DNA of 64,000 nucleotides from Klebsiella terrigena (GCF_006539725.1 NZ_BJNO01000016.1:1-64000), one strand, 5' to 3'. Shown: positions 8,477-18,062, counted from the stretch's first letter. Numbers and translations are program-made. Notes: generated by a model not told the origin, from the letters alone.

Positions 8477-8701
8477 ATTACATTTCCTGTCGTGGTGGAG
8501 TGATTAAACGCCTTCTCATCCACAGAGAAGCCTAAAACTATAGCATACGGGCATCATCCAGCCCCCCGCCCTGCTATGTGCTGCCCCGCTCTTCCCCCTT
8601 TACGCTTCCCTGGCCTCGCCCACCGCGCCCACGTGATTCGCCTCCGGCCGTATAAATGCGTCGTGTTTAATTGCAGGAAATGCGCCGCCGCGGCCGCCTG
8701 C

Positions 8702-8719
8702 GGGGGCAATAATGCCCCC
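8702..8719. terminator. Hairpin downstream of the alcohol dehydrogenase gene
   Basis: GGGGGCA-ATAA-TGCCCCC lies 17 bp after the stop of the minus-strand alcohol dehydrogenase gene. The stem is strong, but there is no T tract on the minus strand, so it is a weak terminator call. Confidence 0.4.
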
Positions 8720-8736
8720 TTTCAACTCCTCCCCTA

Positions 8737-9762
8737 TTACCGCGCGGGCGTAAACACGCCCCGGAAGCGCATCTTGCCGGAGGCCAGGCGCTCGTAAGCT
8801 TCCGCAGCCTGATCCAGCGAAAATGTTTCCACGATCGGCTTCACTTTGCCTTTTGCCGCCAGATCGAGCACTTCACTCAGGTAGTGCTGCCCGCCGTGCG
8901 TTGAGCCGATAACGCGCTGGCGCATCATGTGAAACGGCACGCCTTCGGAAGAGATCGAGAACGGCCGGTTAAAATCAAGCCCGCACAGCACCACCCTGCC
9001 GTCAGCCCGCAGCCCGGTGAGCGCGTCCTCAGCCGCGTTGAAGTGGTTGGTGGTGACCAGCAGCACGTCCGCGCCCCCCATTTCCCGCAGCGCTTTCCCG
9101 TTCGCCACCACATGGTTGGCCCCCAGCTGGCGGGCCAGCGCATGCTTATCCGCTGAATGGGTAACGGCAATAGTTTCAAACCCGCAGGCACGGGAGAGCT
9201 GCAGCGCGACATGCCCCAGCCCGCCGATGCCGACAATCGCCACCTTCTCACGGGGCTTCGGCGCGGCATCGCGTAAACCGCTCCAGGTGGTGTAGCCTGC
9301 GCACATCATGGGCGCCGCATCGACATAATCCAGCCCGTCGGGCAGAAGCACGGTTCCCTCAGCCGCAATCGTAATATACTCCGCGTGGCCTCCCTGCGCG
9401 GCAAAGCCGGTGGTACGCGGCTGAACGCAGTTCATTGCCGTCTGGCCCGTCAACGGCCGGTTCTCACGACAGTATGGGCAGCGGCCGCAGGACGATTGCA
9501 CCCAGGTAGTTCCTACGCGATCCCCCACCACGCGCGTGTGGACCCCGGCCCCAACCTCGACAACCTCCCCAACAACTTCATGACCCGGCGTTTGCGGGTA
9601 AATGTCGCCCCCATATCCCTGCGTCGCCCACACGTCGGTGTAGCACATGCCTGAAGCATGCACTTTTACCAGCACCTGCCCGGGCTCGACCTTAGGAACA
9701 GGGACTTCCTGGACTTCCCACGGTCGGTTGGCGCCGGTCATAACAATCGCTTTCATTTTCAT
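8737..9762 (-). CDS. Zinc-dependent alcohol dehydrogenase (class I/AdhP-like)
   Basis: A 341-residue medium-chain dehydrogenase that oxidises alcohols or reduces aldehydes with NAD(P). Catalytic zinc ligands are visible: Cys in SGMCYTDVWA, GHE in TPGHEVVGEV, and the structural-zinc lobe CGRCPYC with a fourth Cys in MNCVQP. The Rossmann loop is GIGGLGHVALQL. Length and motifs fit the Zn-ADH group. AAGGAT precedes the ATG at 9762. It is divergent from a LysR gene (9921) with a dyad in between, so regulation by that LysR is likely. The substrate is unknown. Confidence 0.85.
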   Translation of the reverse strand: MKMKAIVMTGANRPWEVQEVPVPKVEPGQVLVKVHASGMCYTDVWATQGYGGDIYPQTPGHEVVGEVVEVGAGVHTRVVGDRVGTTWVQSSCGRCPYCRENRPLTGQTAMNCVQPRTTGFAAQGGHAEYITIAAEGTVLLPDGLDYVDAAPMMCAGYTTWSGLRDAAPKPREKVAIVGIGGLGHVALQLSRACGFETIAVTHSADKHALARQLGANHVVANGKALREMGGADVLLVTTNHFNAAEDALTGLRADGRVVLCGLDFNRPFSISSEGVPFHMMRQRVIGSTHGGQHYLSEVLDLAAKGKVKPIVETFSLDQAAEAYERLASGKMRFRGVFTPAR

Positions 9763-9882
9763 TTGGTTATCCTTATTTCACTTGTCGTTGATGAGGGAAG
9801 CAGGCGGGTGCGCGGTTACCGTTAATGGGAAACGCAAAGTTAACGAAGCATGTTGAGTTCCTGCTATTTCGAGTCTATGGTT

Positions 9883-9906
9883 CGTGGATTATCAAAACAA
9901 TCCACG
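9883..9906. promoter_or_regulatory. Inverted repeat CGTGGATT-N8-AATCCACG, candidate LysR box
   Basis: Perfect 8-bp arms with an 8-nt spacer, just upstream of the LysR start (9921) and about 120 bp upstream of the divergent alcohol dehydrogenase. Its size and position fit a LysR recognition site with autoregulation. Confidence 0.55.
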
Positions 9907-9920
9907 CAATTTTTGATGTG

Positions 9921-10865
9921 ATGATGAAAGACATTCACCAATTGAAGGGCGCTGATTTTTCAGCCTTTACCGCTTTTCTGGCCGTCGCGGTTAACCGCAG
10001 CTTTCGTGCGGCAGCGATCCAGCTGAACATGACGCCGTCGGCAATCAGCCATTCGATCAAGGTCCTTGAAAAGCGGCTGAACGTCCGGCTTTTTCACCGG
10101 ACCACGCGCAGCGTCTCTCTGACCGAGGCGGGAGAGCGCCTGGTTGCCAAATTACGTCCGGCAATGGAGGCGATTGGAGATGCGCTGCAGGAACTCGATA
10201 CACATGACCAGACGCCCACTGGAACGGTGCGGATTAACGCCAGCGAGGGCGCCATTCGCCTGGTCCTGAAGCCGATCCTGGCCGGCTTTCTGGCGCGCTA
10301 TCCCGGCATTCATCTCGATATCGTTAGCGACGGCAGGCTCAGCGATATCGTTGGCGACGGCTTCGATGCCGGCATCCGTCTGGCCGAGGCGGTGCCAAAG
10401 GATATGGTGGCGGTTTCGCTTATGGGGCCGGTGCGTTTCGCCGCTATCGCCTCGCCCGATTATTTCAAACGCCGCGGTCGCCCCGCCGTTCCGCAGGATC
10501 TTTATCACCACGATTGCATACGCTTTCGCTTTGACAGCGGGGCGATCTATCGCTGGGAGTTTGCGCGTAAGGGGTTAATTGAAAAGATTAACGTCACGGG
10601 ACCGCTGACCCTGAGCGATCAGCCCATGATGGTGGAAGCGGCGCTCGATGGAATAGGGATCGCCTTTGTACCCGACCACCTTGCCATGGACGCATTGCGG
10701 GATGGCCGTCTTGAACGGGTTTTAGAGGAGTGGTGTCCGGCGTATCCCGGGCTTTGCCTCTACTATTCCGGCCATCGTCACGTTTCACCCGCCCTGCGAG
10801 CGCTGATCGATGAGCTGACCCGGCACGCCAGACCCGAGGCGCAGGGCAAGACGGCGAATACTTAA
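9921..10865 (+). CDS. LysR-family transcriptional regulator (YafC/DmlR type)
   Basis: About 315 residues. The HTH is FSAFTAFLAVAVNRSFRAAA followed by MTPSAISHSIKVLEKRLNVRLFHRTTRSVSLTEAG, typical of the CrgA/AaeR/DmlR branch. The effector domain reads GTVRINASEGAIRLVL to the end. The open frame extends to 9825, but the ATG pair at 9921/9924 matches the usual N-terminus and lies just after the candidate operator. The divergent neighbour, an alcohol dehydrogenase, is the probable target. Confidence 0.85.
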   Translation: MMKDIHQLKGADFSAFTAFLAVAVNRSFRAAAIQLNMTPSAISHSIKVLEKRLNVRLFHRTTRSVSLTEAGERLVAKLRPAMEAIGDALQELDTHDQTPTGTVRINASEGAIRLVLKPILAGFLARYPGIHLDIVSDGRLSDIVGDGFDAGIRLAEAVPKDMVAVSLMGPVRFAAIASPDYFKRRGRPAVPQDLYHHDCIRFRFDSGAIYRWEFARKGLIEKINVTGPLTLSDQPMMVEAALDGIGIAFVPDHLAMDALRDGRLERVLEEWCPAYPGLCLYYSGHRHVSPALRALIDELTRHARPEAQGKTANT

Positions 10866-11052
10866 ACGCACCTGCTTAAACCCATTTAAGATAATTAATC
10901 GCATGCTCAGCGCACGCCTCGCCACTGTCCGAACGGCCAGGATACCGCACTCTGCAATGTGCAAAAAAAGATAAGAAGCGCCCGTTACGGGCGCCTCACC
11001 AGGCCGGCACAAAGATGCTGGCCGGAATATTGGCTTTGAATGGGATAAGACT

Positions 11053-12291
11053 ATGGGTTCACAGGTATCCGCAGCGGAAGATTCTCTCCTGCGGCACGGG
11101 TCGTTCGTCACCTTTTGGCTGGCGCGCACCTGTTCATCGTTTGGTTTTCAGATGTTCTCGGTTGCCGTGAGCTGGCAAATTTACGCCATCACCCACAGCG
11201 CGATGGCGCTGGGGATGATCGGCCTGATGCAGTTCCTCCCTTCAGTGCTGCTGGCCCTGCCCGCCGGACACCTCGCGGATCAGTTCGATCGCCGGCGCAT
11301 CGTGCTGCTAGGCCAGTTCATCGAATGGGCGGCGCTACTCGGACTGGTGGCGCTGACGCTGCTGCACTGGGCGGATAAAATTGAGATTTGGGGGCTGGTC
11401 TTCTTAATCTCGGTGGCAAAAGCGCTGGAGTGGCCGGCGATCACCTCGATGCTGCCGGCGCTGGTGCCGCCGCCGATCCTCGCCCGCGCGATGGCGGCCA
11501 GCTCCGTTGGGGGACAGGCGGCGGTGATTATCGGCCCAACCCTTGGCGGCCTGCTGTACGTCGCCGGTCCGGAAGTGGTCTACGGCGTCTCCGCCCTGTT
11601 CTATCTGTTCTCAATTGTGCTGGTGAGCCGGCTGCGCTACGAGCGGCCGCCGCAAACCCGCCTGCCGATGAATCTCAAGAACCTGTTTGCCGGCGTCCAT
11701 TTTATCCGCGAGAGAAAAGACGTCCTCGGCGTGATCTCGCTCGATCTGTTTGCCGTGCTCCTCGGCGGGGCGACGGCGCTGCTGCCGATCTTCGCTCAGG
11801 ATATTTTGCACACCGGCCCCTGGGGGCTGGGGATGCTGCGCGGTGCGCCGTCGGTCGGCGCGCTGCTGGTGGGCGTCTGGCTCAGCCGCAACAAGCTGGA
11901 GAAGAACGTGGGTATGATCATGTTCGCCTCGGTGGCCGGCTTTGGCCTGGCGACGCTGGTGTTTGCGCTCTCGACGAAGCTGTGGCTCTCCCTGCTGGCG
12001 CTGGCTGCGCTCGGCGGGTTCGATATGGTGAGCATGGTCATTCGCGGCGCGCTGGTGCAGCTGGATACGCCGGATGATATGCGCGGCCGCGTGAACGCGG
12101 TAAACGCCATCTTCATCAATACCTCGAACCAGCTTGGCGAGTTTGAGTCCGGCCTGCTGGCGGCGTGCATGGGCGCCGTACCGGCCGCGGCGCTCGGCGG
12201 GATCGGCACGCTGGTGGTGGTGGCGATATGGATGACCATTTTCCCGCATCTGCGCAAACGGCAGAAGCTGGAAAATGAAGGCACCCGCTGA
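11053..12291 (+). CDS. MFS transporter of the EntS-like (MFS_3) group
   Basis: A 412-residue inner-membrane protein with 10-12 hydrophobic helices. Marks are FWLARTCSSFGFQMFSVAV near the N-terminus, GHLADQFDRRRIVLLGQ in the first loop, and RGRVNAVNAIFINTSNQLGEFESG near helix 10. That pattern is shared with EntS, the enterobactin exporter, and related exporters of unknown substrate. The locus has no siderophore genes, so no substrate is assigned. It follows the LysR gene on the same strand after about 190 bp. Confidence 0.8.
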   Translation: MGSQVSAAEDSLLRHGSFVTFWLARTCSSFGFQMFSVAVSWQIYAITHSAMALGMIGLMQFLPSVLLALPAGHLADQFDRRRIVLLGQFIEWAALLGLVALTLLHWADKIEIWGLVFLISVAKALEWPAITSMLPALVPPPILARAMAASSVGGQAAVIIGPTLGGLLYVAGPEVVYGVSALFYLFSIVLVSRLRYERPPQTRLPMNLKNLFAGVHFIRERKDVLGVISLDLFAVLLGGATALLPIFAQDILHTGPWGLGMLRGAPSVGALLVGVWLSRNKLEKNVGMIMFASVAGFGLATLVFALSTKLWLSLLALAALGGFDMVSMVIRGALVQLDTPDDMRGRVNAVNAIFINTSNQLGEFESGLLAACMGAVPAAALGGIGTLVVVAIWMTIFPHLRKRQKLENEGTR

Positions 12292-12462
12292 TAGCAAAGA
12301 TGCGAGGTACTTTATGCGCGAAGCCGGAAACAGGCTGCCGAAATAATATTGACGCGCGCGGCTGCGGTAAAAATTCTGGCTAAGCTCTTTCTCAACGAAA
12401 TAAGCGCCAGAAAAAAGATCCCGGATGCGGCAAGCGCGTCTGCGTTTCTCGCCTAACATTTA

Positions 12463-12482
12463 GCGCCGGCAAAAGCCGGCGC
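12463..12482. terminator. Bidirectional terminator between MFS gene and yjdJ
   Basis: GCGCCGGC-AAAA-GCCGGCGC, an 8-bp all-GC stem with a 4-nt loop, between two convergent genes. AT-rich tails on both sides support use in both directions. Confidence 0.65.
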
Positions 12483-12489
12483 ATTTATA

Positions 12490-12762
12490 TCAGGCGCGGA
12501 TATCATCGTATTCGCGGGTATTATCAAACTCGTGTTTAGCAAACGGGCATAGCGGGATAATTTTACGCTGCTCGCCGCGCATTTTTTCCACCACTTTCGC
12601 CACCAGCTTTTTACCGACGCCCTGCCCTTTCAGGCTCTCGTCGACGTCGGTATGTTCAATAATGCTGAGATGCTCCCCGGTGGGGACAAAGACAATTTCG
12701 GCGACCTGATTGCCCTCGGCGTCGTTAACGTAAAACTTGTTATGGCCTTCCAGTATTTCCAT
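12490..12762 (-). CDS. yjdJ: YjdJ-like small GNAT acetyltransferase
   Basis: A 90-residue protein of the short GNAT group (Acetyltransf_CG, as in E. coli YjdJ and human GTLF3B). Visible marks are [26 protein letters not shown] (acetyl-CoA loop GQGVGK) and [12 protein letters not shown]. The open frame extends upstream to 12864, but the ATG at 12762 has an AGGA box and gives the 90-residue length of the E. coli protein. The stop of yjdI is only 11 bp upstream, so the two form an operon. The substrate is unknown. Confidence 0.85.
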   Translation of the reverse strand: MEILEGHNKFYVNDAEGNQVAEIVFVPTGEHLSIIEHTDVDESLKGQGVGKKLVAKVVEKMRGEQRKIIPLCPFAKHEFDNTREYDDIRA

Positions 12763-12773
12763 CACGTCCTCAC

Positions 12774-13004
12774 TTATTTTTGGCGATACTTCAGGGCGCC
12801 GCTCGGGCAGGTATCGATGACGCGCACGACCGTGGCGGCATCCACCTCGTCCGGCACGATCCACGGCTTACGTTTCAGATTGAAGAGCTTCGCGCTACCG
12901 CGTACGCAATTCCCCGAGTGCTGGCAGATTTCCGTATTGAAGTAGACATCGATTTTCTCTCCCCTGTAGGCGCGAAATCCCGCGTCCAGTAGTTCCTTAT
13001 CCAT
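12774..13004 (-). CDS. yjdI: YjdI, small (4Fe-4S) cluster-type protein
   Basis: A 76-residue protein with Cys residues in EICQHSGNC and in [10 protein letters not shown], the spacing of the Fer4_19 family (divergent 4Fe-4S mono-cluster). In E. coli yjdI lies directly upstream of yjdJ, as here. The function is unknown; the pairing with an acetyltransferase is conserved. Confidence 0.85.
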   Translation of the reverse strand: MDKELLDAGFRAYRGEKIDVYFNTEICQHSGNCVRGSAKLFNLKRKPWIVPDEVDAATVVRVIDTCPSGALKYRQK

Positions 13005-13275
13005 GACATTGCCCCATTGTTTTTATTGTTCAGACCCTAAGCATAGCCCTGGCGGGAGGCGCTGACTACGGGCAGCAGCAGAAACCCTTCCCCCTATTTT
13101 ATCGGCCGCTATCGCGGTTAATGCAAAATAAATGCGTTTATATTCATTCGCTATGCAAAGGCTACGCTCAAGCGACGCCAGGAATATAGGTTTTTAGTCT
13201 GCCGAGCGGCTTTTAATTACCCTTCAGGCCGATTAAACTCACTCCACAATGATATGAGCGCGCAGGTATCCTCCC

Positions 13276-13548
13276 TTGAATCGTATAGCGAAGCTGGCTC
13301 CGCCAGCACTATTATTAACCGCGCCTTTAATTTCCGGCTGCTCTTTATCACCGGCGATCCCGGTATTAGGCGCCGCATTTCCCGGCTGGTTCTTCTGTTT
13401 ATTGGGCGGCGTATTTTTACTCATTCCCTGCCATATCCTGATCGTTCGCCGGGGCTGGCAGTCGCGATTTTCGCCGCTGGTCTTCAGCTACCTGGCGCTG
13501 ATGTTCCTGTTCGCCACGATCCTGTGGTTCCTCTTCTTTGTTAACTAA
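13276..13548 (+). CDS. ytcA: YtcA-like small lipoprotein, first gene of the mdtNOP operon
   Basis: 90 residues. A signal peptide ends in the lipobox ISGC (LLTAPLISGC), followed by SLSPAIPVLGA and PGWFFC, which match E. coli YtcA closely. Two further hydrophobic helices lie in the C-terminal half. The start is a TTG at 13276: an in-frame stop at 13255-13257 leaves no ATG or GTG upstream. It is 6 bp before mdtN, as in E. coli, so it is part of the efflux operon, but its role is unknown. Confidence 0.8.
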   Translation: MNRIAKLAPPALLLTAPLISGCSLSPAIPVLGAAFPGWFFCLLGGVFLLIPCHILIVRRGWQSRFSPLVFSYLALMFLFATILWFLFFVN

Positions 13549-13554
13549 GCCGCT

Positions 13555-14583
13555 ATGACAAACTCCAGCCCAAGCGTATTACGGAAAAAGTGGCCCCTGC
13601 TGGCCCTCGTCCTCGCCGCGATCGTGGCGCTTATTGTGGTTATCTGGCAGCTCCAGACCTCGCCGGCCACCAACGACGCCTACGTCTATACCGACACCAT
13701 TGACGTGGTGCCGGAGGTGAGCGGGCGGATCGTCGAGATGCCGATCCGCGACAACCAGCGGGTGAAGAAAGGCGATCTGCTGTTCCGCATCGATCCGCGC
13801 CCCTACCAGGCGATGCTCGACGACGCCAAAGCCCGGCTGACGACGCTGGATGCGCAAATCATGCTGACCCAGCGCACGGTTAAGGCCCAGGAGTACAACG
13901 CCCAGTCGGTGGCCGCCGCCGTCGAACGCGCCAGGGCGCTGGTGAAGCAGACCACCTCTTCCCGCACCCGCCTCGAGCCGCTGGTGCCGCAGGGCTTTGC
14001 CTCGCAGGAAGATCTCGACCAGGCGAGAACCGCGGAAAAGGCCGCCCGCGCCGAGCTGCAGGCGACGCTGCTGCAGGCGAAACAGGCCTCCGCCGCCGTC
14101 TCCGGCGTAGACGCGATGGTTGCCCAGCGGGCAGGGATCCTGGCGCAGATTGCGCTGGCGGAGCTGCATCTTGAATTTACCGAAGTCCACGCCCCCTTCA
14201 ACGGCGTGGTGGTGGCGCTGAAAACCACCGTCGGCCAGTACGCCTCGGCGCTCAAGCCGGTGTTTACCTTAATGGACGATGACCGCTGGTACGTGATCGC
14301 CAACTTCCGCGAGACCGATCTTAAAAACGTCCGCCCGGGCGTTCCGGCGCGGGTTACCGTGATGACCAACCACGACAGAACCTTCTCAGGAGTGGTGGAT
14401 TCCGTGGGCTCCGGGGTGCTGCCCGAGGGCGGGAGCGTGATTGAAGGCCTGCCGATTATTCAGAAGAGCATCAACTGGGTCCACGTTTCCCAGCGCTTCC
14501 CGGTGAAGATCGCCGTCAAAGATCCCGACCCTGAACTGTTCCGCATGGGCGCCTCTGCCAGCGCCGTGCTTCAGCCGCAGTAA
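13555..14583 (+). CDS. mdtN: MdtN, membrane fusion protein of an efflux system
   Basis: A 342-residue HlyD/EmrA-type periplasmic adaptor. One N-terminal anchor (about residues 13-31) is followed by the barrel-sandwich start TNDAYVYTDTIDVVPEVSGRI (TNDAYV is diagnostic), a helical hairpin rich in Gln/Ala/Arg (about 85-190), and APFNGVVVALKTTVGQYAS closing the lipoyl half. It links the inner-membrane protein MdtO to the outer-membrane channel MdtP. In E. coli mdtNOP was linked to resistance to puromycin, acriflavine and related compounds. Confidence 0.9.
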   Translation: MTNSSPSVLRKKWPLLALVLAAIVALIVVIWQLQTSPATNDAYVYTDTIDVVPEVSGRIVEMPIRDNQRVKKGDLLFRIDPRPYQAMLDDAKARLTTLDAQIMLTQRTVKAQEYNAQSVAAAVERARALVKQTTSSRTRLEPLVPQGFASQEDLDQARTAEKAARAELQATLLQAKQASAAVSGVDAMVAQRAGILAQIALAELHLEFTEVHAPFNGVVVALKTTVGQYASALKPVFTLMDDDRWYVIANFRETDLKNVRPGVPARVTVMTNHDRTFSGVVDSVGSGVLPEGGSVIEGLPIIQKSINWVHVSQRFPVKIAVKDPDPELFRMGASASAVLQPQ

Positions 14584-14592
14584 GGGGACGGC

Positions 14593-16533
14593 ATGCAGAA
14601 CTTCTGGTCGTTCCTGACCCGGGAACTCCGCGATGTGCCGGGCCGGGCCAACTATACCCTGCGCCTGACGCTGAGCTGCGCGGTGCTGATCGTCCTGTTT
14701 ATGACGCTGCAGATCCCCTTCCTGGCCGTCGCGCTGATCGTGGTGTTTTACGTCAGCCAGCCGAACGTGCTGATGATCAAGCTGGTGAGCGTGGTGTTTT
14801 TTATCACCGTCAGCGTGGCGCTGGGCTGCGTGCTGCTGATCATCAAATGGACCTATGATTATCCGCTGATCCGCCTGGTGGCCTCAGTGCTGCTCTTTTT
14901 CGGCGCGATCTACCTGATGCGGGTGCTGGGCAAGCTGGGGCTGGCCTTCTTCGTGGTGGCGCTGGTGGTTATCTACGCGCAAACCTTCCCGTCGATGACC
15001 AGCCAGAGCGAGATCCTGGTGCGCCTGCTGCTGTGGCTGTGGGTGGTCATTAACACCGCCATCGTGGTCACCCTGCTGGTGAACGCCTGTTTTCAGCAGG
15101 CGTTTCCCGGCTACCAGCTCAAGGCGCGGATCGTCGTCCTGCTGCGCCAGGTTGCGCAGCTGCTCGTCCAGCCGGGGCCGCTGAAAAACCAGCCGACGTT
15201 TAAAGAGATCGCCGAAAACTTTGCCCAGCTAAACGCCCTCTATAAGCAGGCTACCCGCTCCAGCCCGGAGATGGCCGCCGACCCGCAGGGGTGGCAATCG
15301 CTGATGGCCGCCGCGCTGCACTGCTATCACCTAGCCGCGCTGCTTCAGCCGCGGGATGACCATCCCGCAGAGCGCCAGCAGCTCTCCGTTTCGCTCTCGG
15401 CATTGGCGGAGAATCTGCGCGCCGACGCCCTGCCCGCACAGCCGGAGATCGTCGCCCGGGATAGCGCCAACGGCGTAATTCTCCAGGAGATGGCCGCCAC
15501 CCTGGGCAAGCTGGCCCGCGGCGAAGCGGTTGCGCTGCCGGCCGGGGAAGAGGAAAAGGCCCCGCTGCTGCTGCCCGATGCCTGGACCAATCCGGCCTAC
15601 CTGCACTTCGCCCTCAAAACGCTGCTGGCGACCCTGCTGTGCTACGTTTTTTATACCGCCGCCGACTGGCAGGGTATCCACACCATTATGCTGAGCTGCG
15701 TGATTGTCGCCCAGCCGGGGCTGGGGGCGACCCTGCAGAAGACCTGGCTGCGCATCGGCGGCGCCCTGCTCGCCACCCTGCTGGCGCTGCTGATGATCGT
15801 CTACGTTCAGCCGCACACCGAATCCATCGTCGGGCTGCTGGCGATGACCCTCCCGGTGATGGCGCTGTCGGCGTGGATTGCCGCCGGCTCGGAACGCATC
15901 GCCTACGCCGGGATCCAGATAGGCTTTACCTTTTCGCTGGCGTTTCTCAGCTGGTTCGGGCCGCTGACCAATCTCACCGAGCTGCGCGATCGGGTTATCG
16001 GCATCCTGCTCGGGGTGCTGGTCTCGTCGATCGTCCACCTCTACCTGTGGCCGGATAGCGAAGCCCTGCCGCTGAAATCGCGCCTCGCGCAGCTCTACCG
16101 GCAGATTGCCGGCTACCTGCGCGCCGGGGATGATGAGGTCAGGCTGGTGCCGCTGTTCCACTCCCTGAACGGCGCCGAAACGCTGATGCATCGGGTGGCG
16201 GCCGAGCCGCTCAACGCCTGGGCCCATCCGCATCCGGAGGCCAAAACCTGGCCGGTCAAAGCGACCTGGCTGCGGGCCCAGGAGATCGTGCGCTTAAGCG
16301 AAGGCTATCGGCTGTACGCCGCGCCGGGGGATGATTTTCTCCAGCGCAGCGCCGCGCAGCTCCAGGCCTACGCCGAGGATATCGAGCGCCAGCAGGCCGC
16401 GCCGGCTCTGCCCCACGGAGTGCATCCGGATCCGCACAACCCCTTTGGTCCGCCGCTGGCGACGCTACTGACGACGTTACCGACGTGGTCGTCCGCACCT
16501 TCAGATCTTCCGCGACAGGCAGATAAGTCATGA
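14593..16533 (+). CDS. mdtO: MdtO, inner-membrane component (FUSC/aromatic-acid exporter-like)
   Basis: A 646-residue protein with two clusters of about six hydrophobic helices each (about residues 25-175 and 345-500) separated by a soluble domain, the layout of the FUSC/PET family that includes AaeB and YccS. It starts 9 bp after mdtN and its stop overlaps the mdtP start by 4 bp (ATGA), so the three are translationally coupled. It is somewhat shorter than the E. coli protein. Confidence 0.85.
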   Translation: MQNFWSFLTRELRDVPGRANYTLRLTLSCAVLIVLFMTLQIPFLAVALIVVFYVSQPNVLMIKLVSVVFFITVSVALGCVLLIIKWTYDYPLIRLVASVLLFFGAIYLMRVLGKLGLAFFVVALVVIYAQTFPSMTSQSEILVRLLLWLWVVINTAIVVTLLVNACFQQAFPGYQLKARIVVLLRQVAQLLVQPGPLKNQPTFKEIAENFAQLNALYKQATRSSPEMAADPQGWQSLMAAALHCYHLAALLQPRDDHPAERQQLSVSLSALAENLRADALPAQPEIVARDSANGVILQEMAATLGKLARGEAVALPAGEEEKAPLLLPDAWTNPAYLHFALKTLLATLLCYVFYTAADWQGIHTIMLSCVIVAQPGLGATLQKTWLRIGGALLATLLALLMIVYVQPHTESIVGLLAMTLPVMALSAWIAAGSERIAYAGIQIGFTFSLAFLSWFGPLTNLTELRDRVIGILLGVLVSSIVHLYLWPDSEALPLKSRLAQLYRQIAGYLRAGDDEVRLVPLFHSLNGAETLMHRVAAEPLNAWAHPHPEAKTWPVKATWLRAQEIVRLSEGYRLYAAPGDDFLQRSAAQLQAYAEDIERQQAAPALPHGVHPDPHNPFGPPLATLLTTLPTWSSAPSDLPRQADKS

Positions 16534-17996
16534 GAAAAATGGACACCGCAGCACGCTACCTGCGCTACTCACCCCTCGCCTTCGTCCTGCTCGCCGGGTG
16601 CGCGCTGATTCAGGACGATCCTTCTCAGGTCAGGATAGTCAACCCGCAGCAGGCCGAGCTCGCGCAGGTGATTCATCTGGCGAACAGCGGCTGGCCGACA
16701 GCCAGGTGGTGGGAAGGCTATGACGATGCCCAGCTCAACATGCTGGTGAACCGCGCCCTGCAGAACTCCCCGACCATGCAGGCCGCCCGGCTGCGCATTT
16801 CGCAATCGCAGTCAACGGTAGAGCTGGCGCAGTCGGCAATGGGCGTGCAGGCCACCGCGGTGGCGGCGCAAAACCGCCTGCGGGTGACCAACAAGCAGTT
16901 CACCTGGCCCTACTCCTACTCTCTGCCGGTCGATAAAAACGGCCCCTGGTACACCCTGAATACGGTAGGCGTCGGCGCCACGCTGAATATCGATCTCTGG
17001 GGCGCCGACCGCGCCCACGTCGCGGCGGCCATCGGCGAGAAAAACGCGCGCCAGGCGGAAACCGCCGGTATCGAGCTGGATCTCGCCAGCAGCGTGGCGC
17101 AGCTGTACTTCGCGATGCAGGCTACCTTCCAGAAAATTGAGCTGCTCAACCAGCTGGAAGAGATTGCCCGCCTGTCGGTACAGGCGCACGAGCACCGCAC
17201 CCGCCGGGGCGTGGAGGATAGCGTCGATATCGCCAACGCCCAGGCCGAGCTGCTGGCGGCGCAGCAGCAGACGATTACCGCCAAAGGTACCCTGACCCAG
17301 TATCGCGAAACCCTGCGCGCGCTGATCGGCGCCGACGCCAACAGCATGCCGGAGATCCACCCGGTGCCGCTGCCGACGCTGCAGGAGACGCTTCCCGATT
17401 CGCTCTCCTTCGAGCTGCTGGCCCGCCGCCCGGACCTGCAGGCGCTGCGCGGCTACGTCACCGCCTCGTTAAGCCAGGTCGATGCGGCGAAGGCGGCGTT
17501 CTACCCGCACTTCGATATCAAGGCCTTCTGGGGATATAACGCGCTGAGCGTCGGGGATCTGTTTAAATCGACGTTCCAGCAGATTAACCTGCTGCCCGGC
17601 CTCTATCTGCCGATCTTTGACGGCGGGCGTCTGAACGCCAATTTGCGTTCGGTGCGCACCGCCAGCAATATCCTGATCAAGCAGTACAACCAGGCCGTCC
17701 TTGATGCCGTACGCGACGTGGCGATAAGCTCCAGCCAGCTCAACGATCTCAACCAGCAGGTGGCGCTCCAGCAGCTGAAGGTGACCGCCGCCATGGCCAC
17801 CACCCACAGCGCCAGCGCGCACTATCAGCGCGGGCTGCTAAGCTATTACGCCGCCCAGGAGGCGCGTCGACCGGCCATCGCCCAGCGGCTGATGCTGCTG
17901 GATATCCAGGCCCAGCGCCTGAGCACCGACGTTACGCTGATCAAGGCGCTGGGTGGCGACTATCGCAGCCCGCTGGCGGAAGTTAGCAAGAAGTAA
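16530..17996 (+). CDS. mdtP: MdtP, outer-membrane efflux lipoprotein (TolC/OprM type)
   Basis: A 488-residue outer-membrane factor. A lipoprotein signal ends in LLAGC (about residue 25), then two OEP repeats follow: GWPTARWWEGYDDAQLN and NSPTMQAARLRISQS in the first half, RRPDLQALRGYVTAS and FYPHFDIKAF in the second. It forms a trimeric channel with MdtN and MdtO to expel toxic compounds. It is the last gene of the operon. Confidence 0.88.
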   Translation: MRKMDTAARYLRYSPLAFVLLAGCALIQDDPSQVRIVNPQQAELAQVIHLANSGWPTARWWEGYDDAQLNMLVNRALQNSPTMQAARLRISQSQSTVELAQSAMGVQATAVAAQNRLRVTNKQFTWPYSYSLPVDKNGPWYTLNTVGVGATLNIDLWGADRAHVAAAIGEKNARQAETAGIELDLASSVAQLYFAMQATFQKIELLNQLEEIARLSVQAHEHRTRRGVEDSVDIANAQAELLAAQQQTITAKGTLTQYRETLRALIGADANSMPEIHPVPLPTLQETLPDSLSFELLARRPDLQALRGYVTASLSQVDAAKAAFYPHFDIKAFWGYNALSVGDLFKSTFQQINLLPGLYLPIFDGGRLNANLRSVRTASNILIKQYNQAVLDAVRDVAISSSQLNDLNQQVALQQLKVTAAMATTHSASAHYQRGLLSYYAAQEARRPAIAQRLMLLDIQAQRLSTDVTLIKALGGDYRSPLAEVSKK

Positions 17997-18013
17997 TACG
18001 AGCAGCAATAAAG

Positions 18014-18037
18014 GCGGGGCGGCGAACGCGGCCCCGC
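18014..18037. terminator. Hairpin after mdtP
   Basis: GCGGGGC and GCCCCGC with a 10-nt loop lie between the convergent ends of mdtP and the STAND regulator gene. There is no T tract, so it is a weak terminator candidate. Confidence 0.35.
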
Positions 18038-18062
18038 AGAAATGACGGCGCGAACTGTACCT

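Noticed and set aside
10978..10994. Hairpin GCGCCCG-TTA-CGGGCGC
   Set aside because: T-rich tail lies on the minus strand, where no gene ends; might serve a readthrough transcript but unsupported.
11388..12459. Frames of over 200 codons on both strands in the EntS-like MFS gene
   Set aside because: Alternate-frame shadows; the 412-codon plus frame carries the transporter motifs.
15331..16233. 300-codon minus frame inside mdtO
   Set aside because: Antisense shadow; no recognisable motif.
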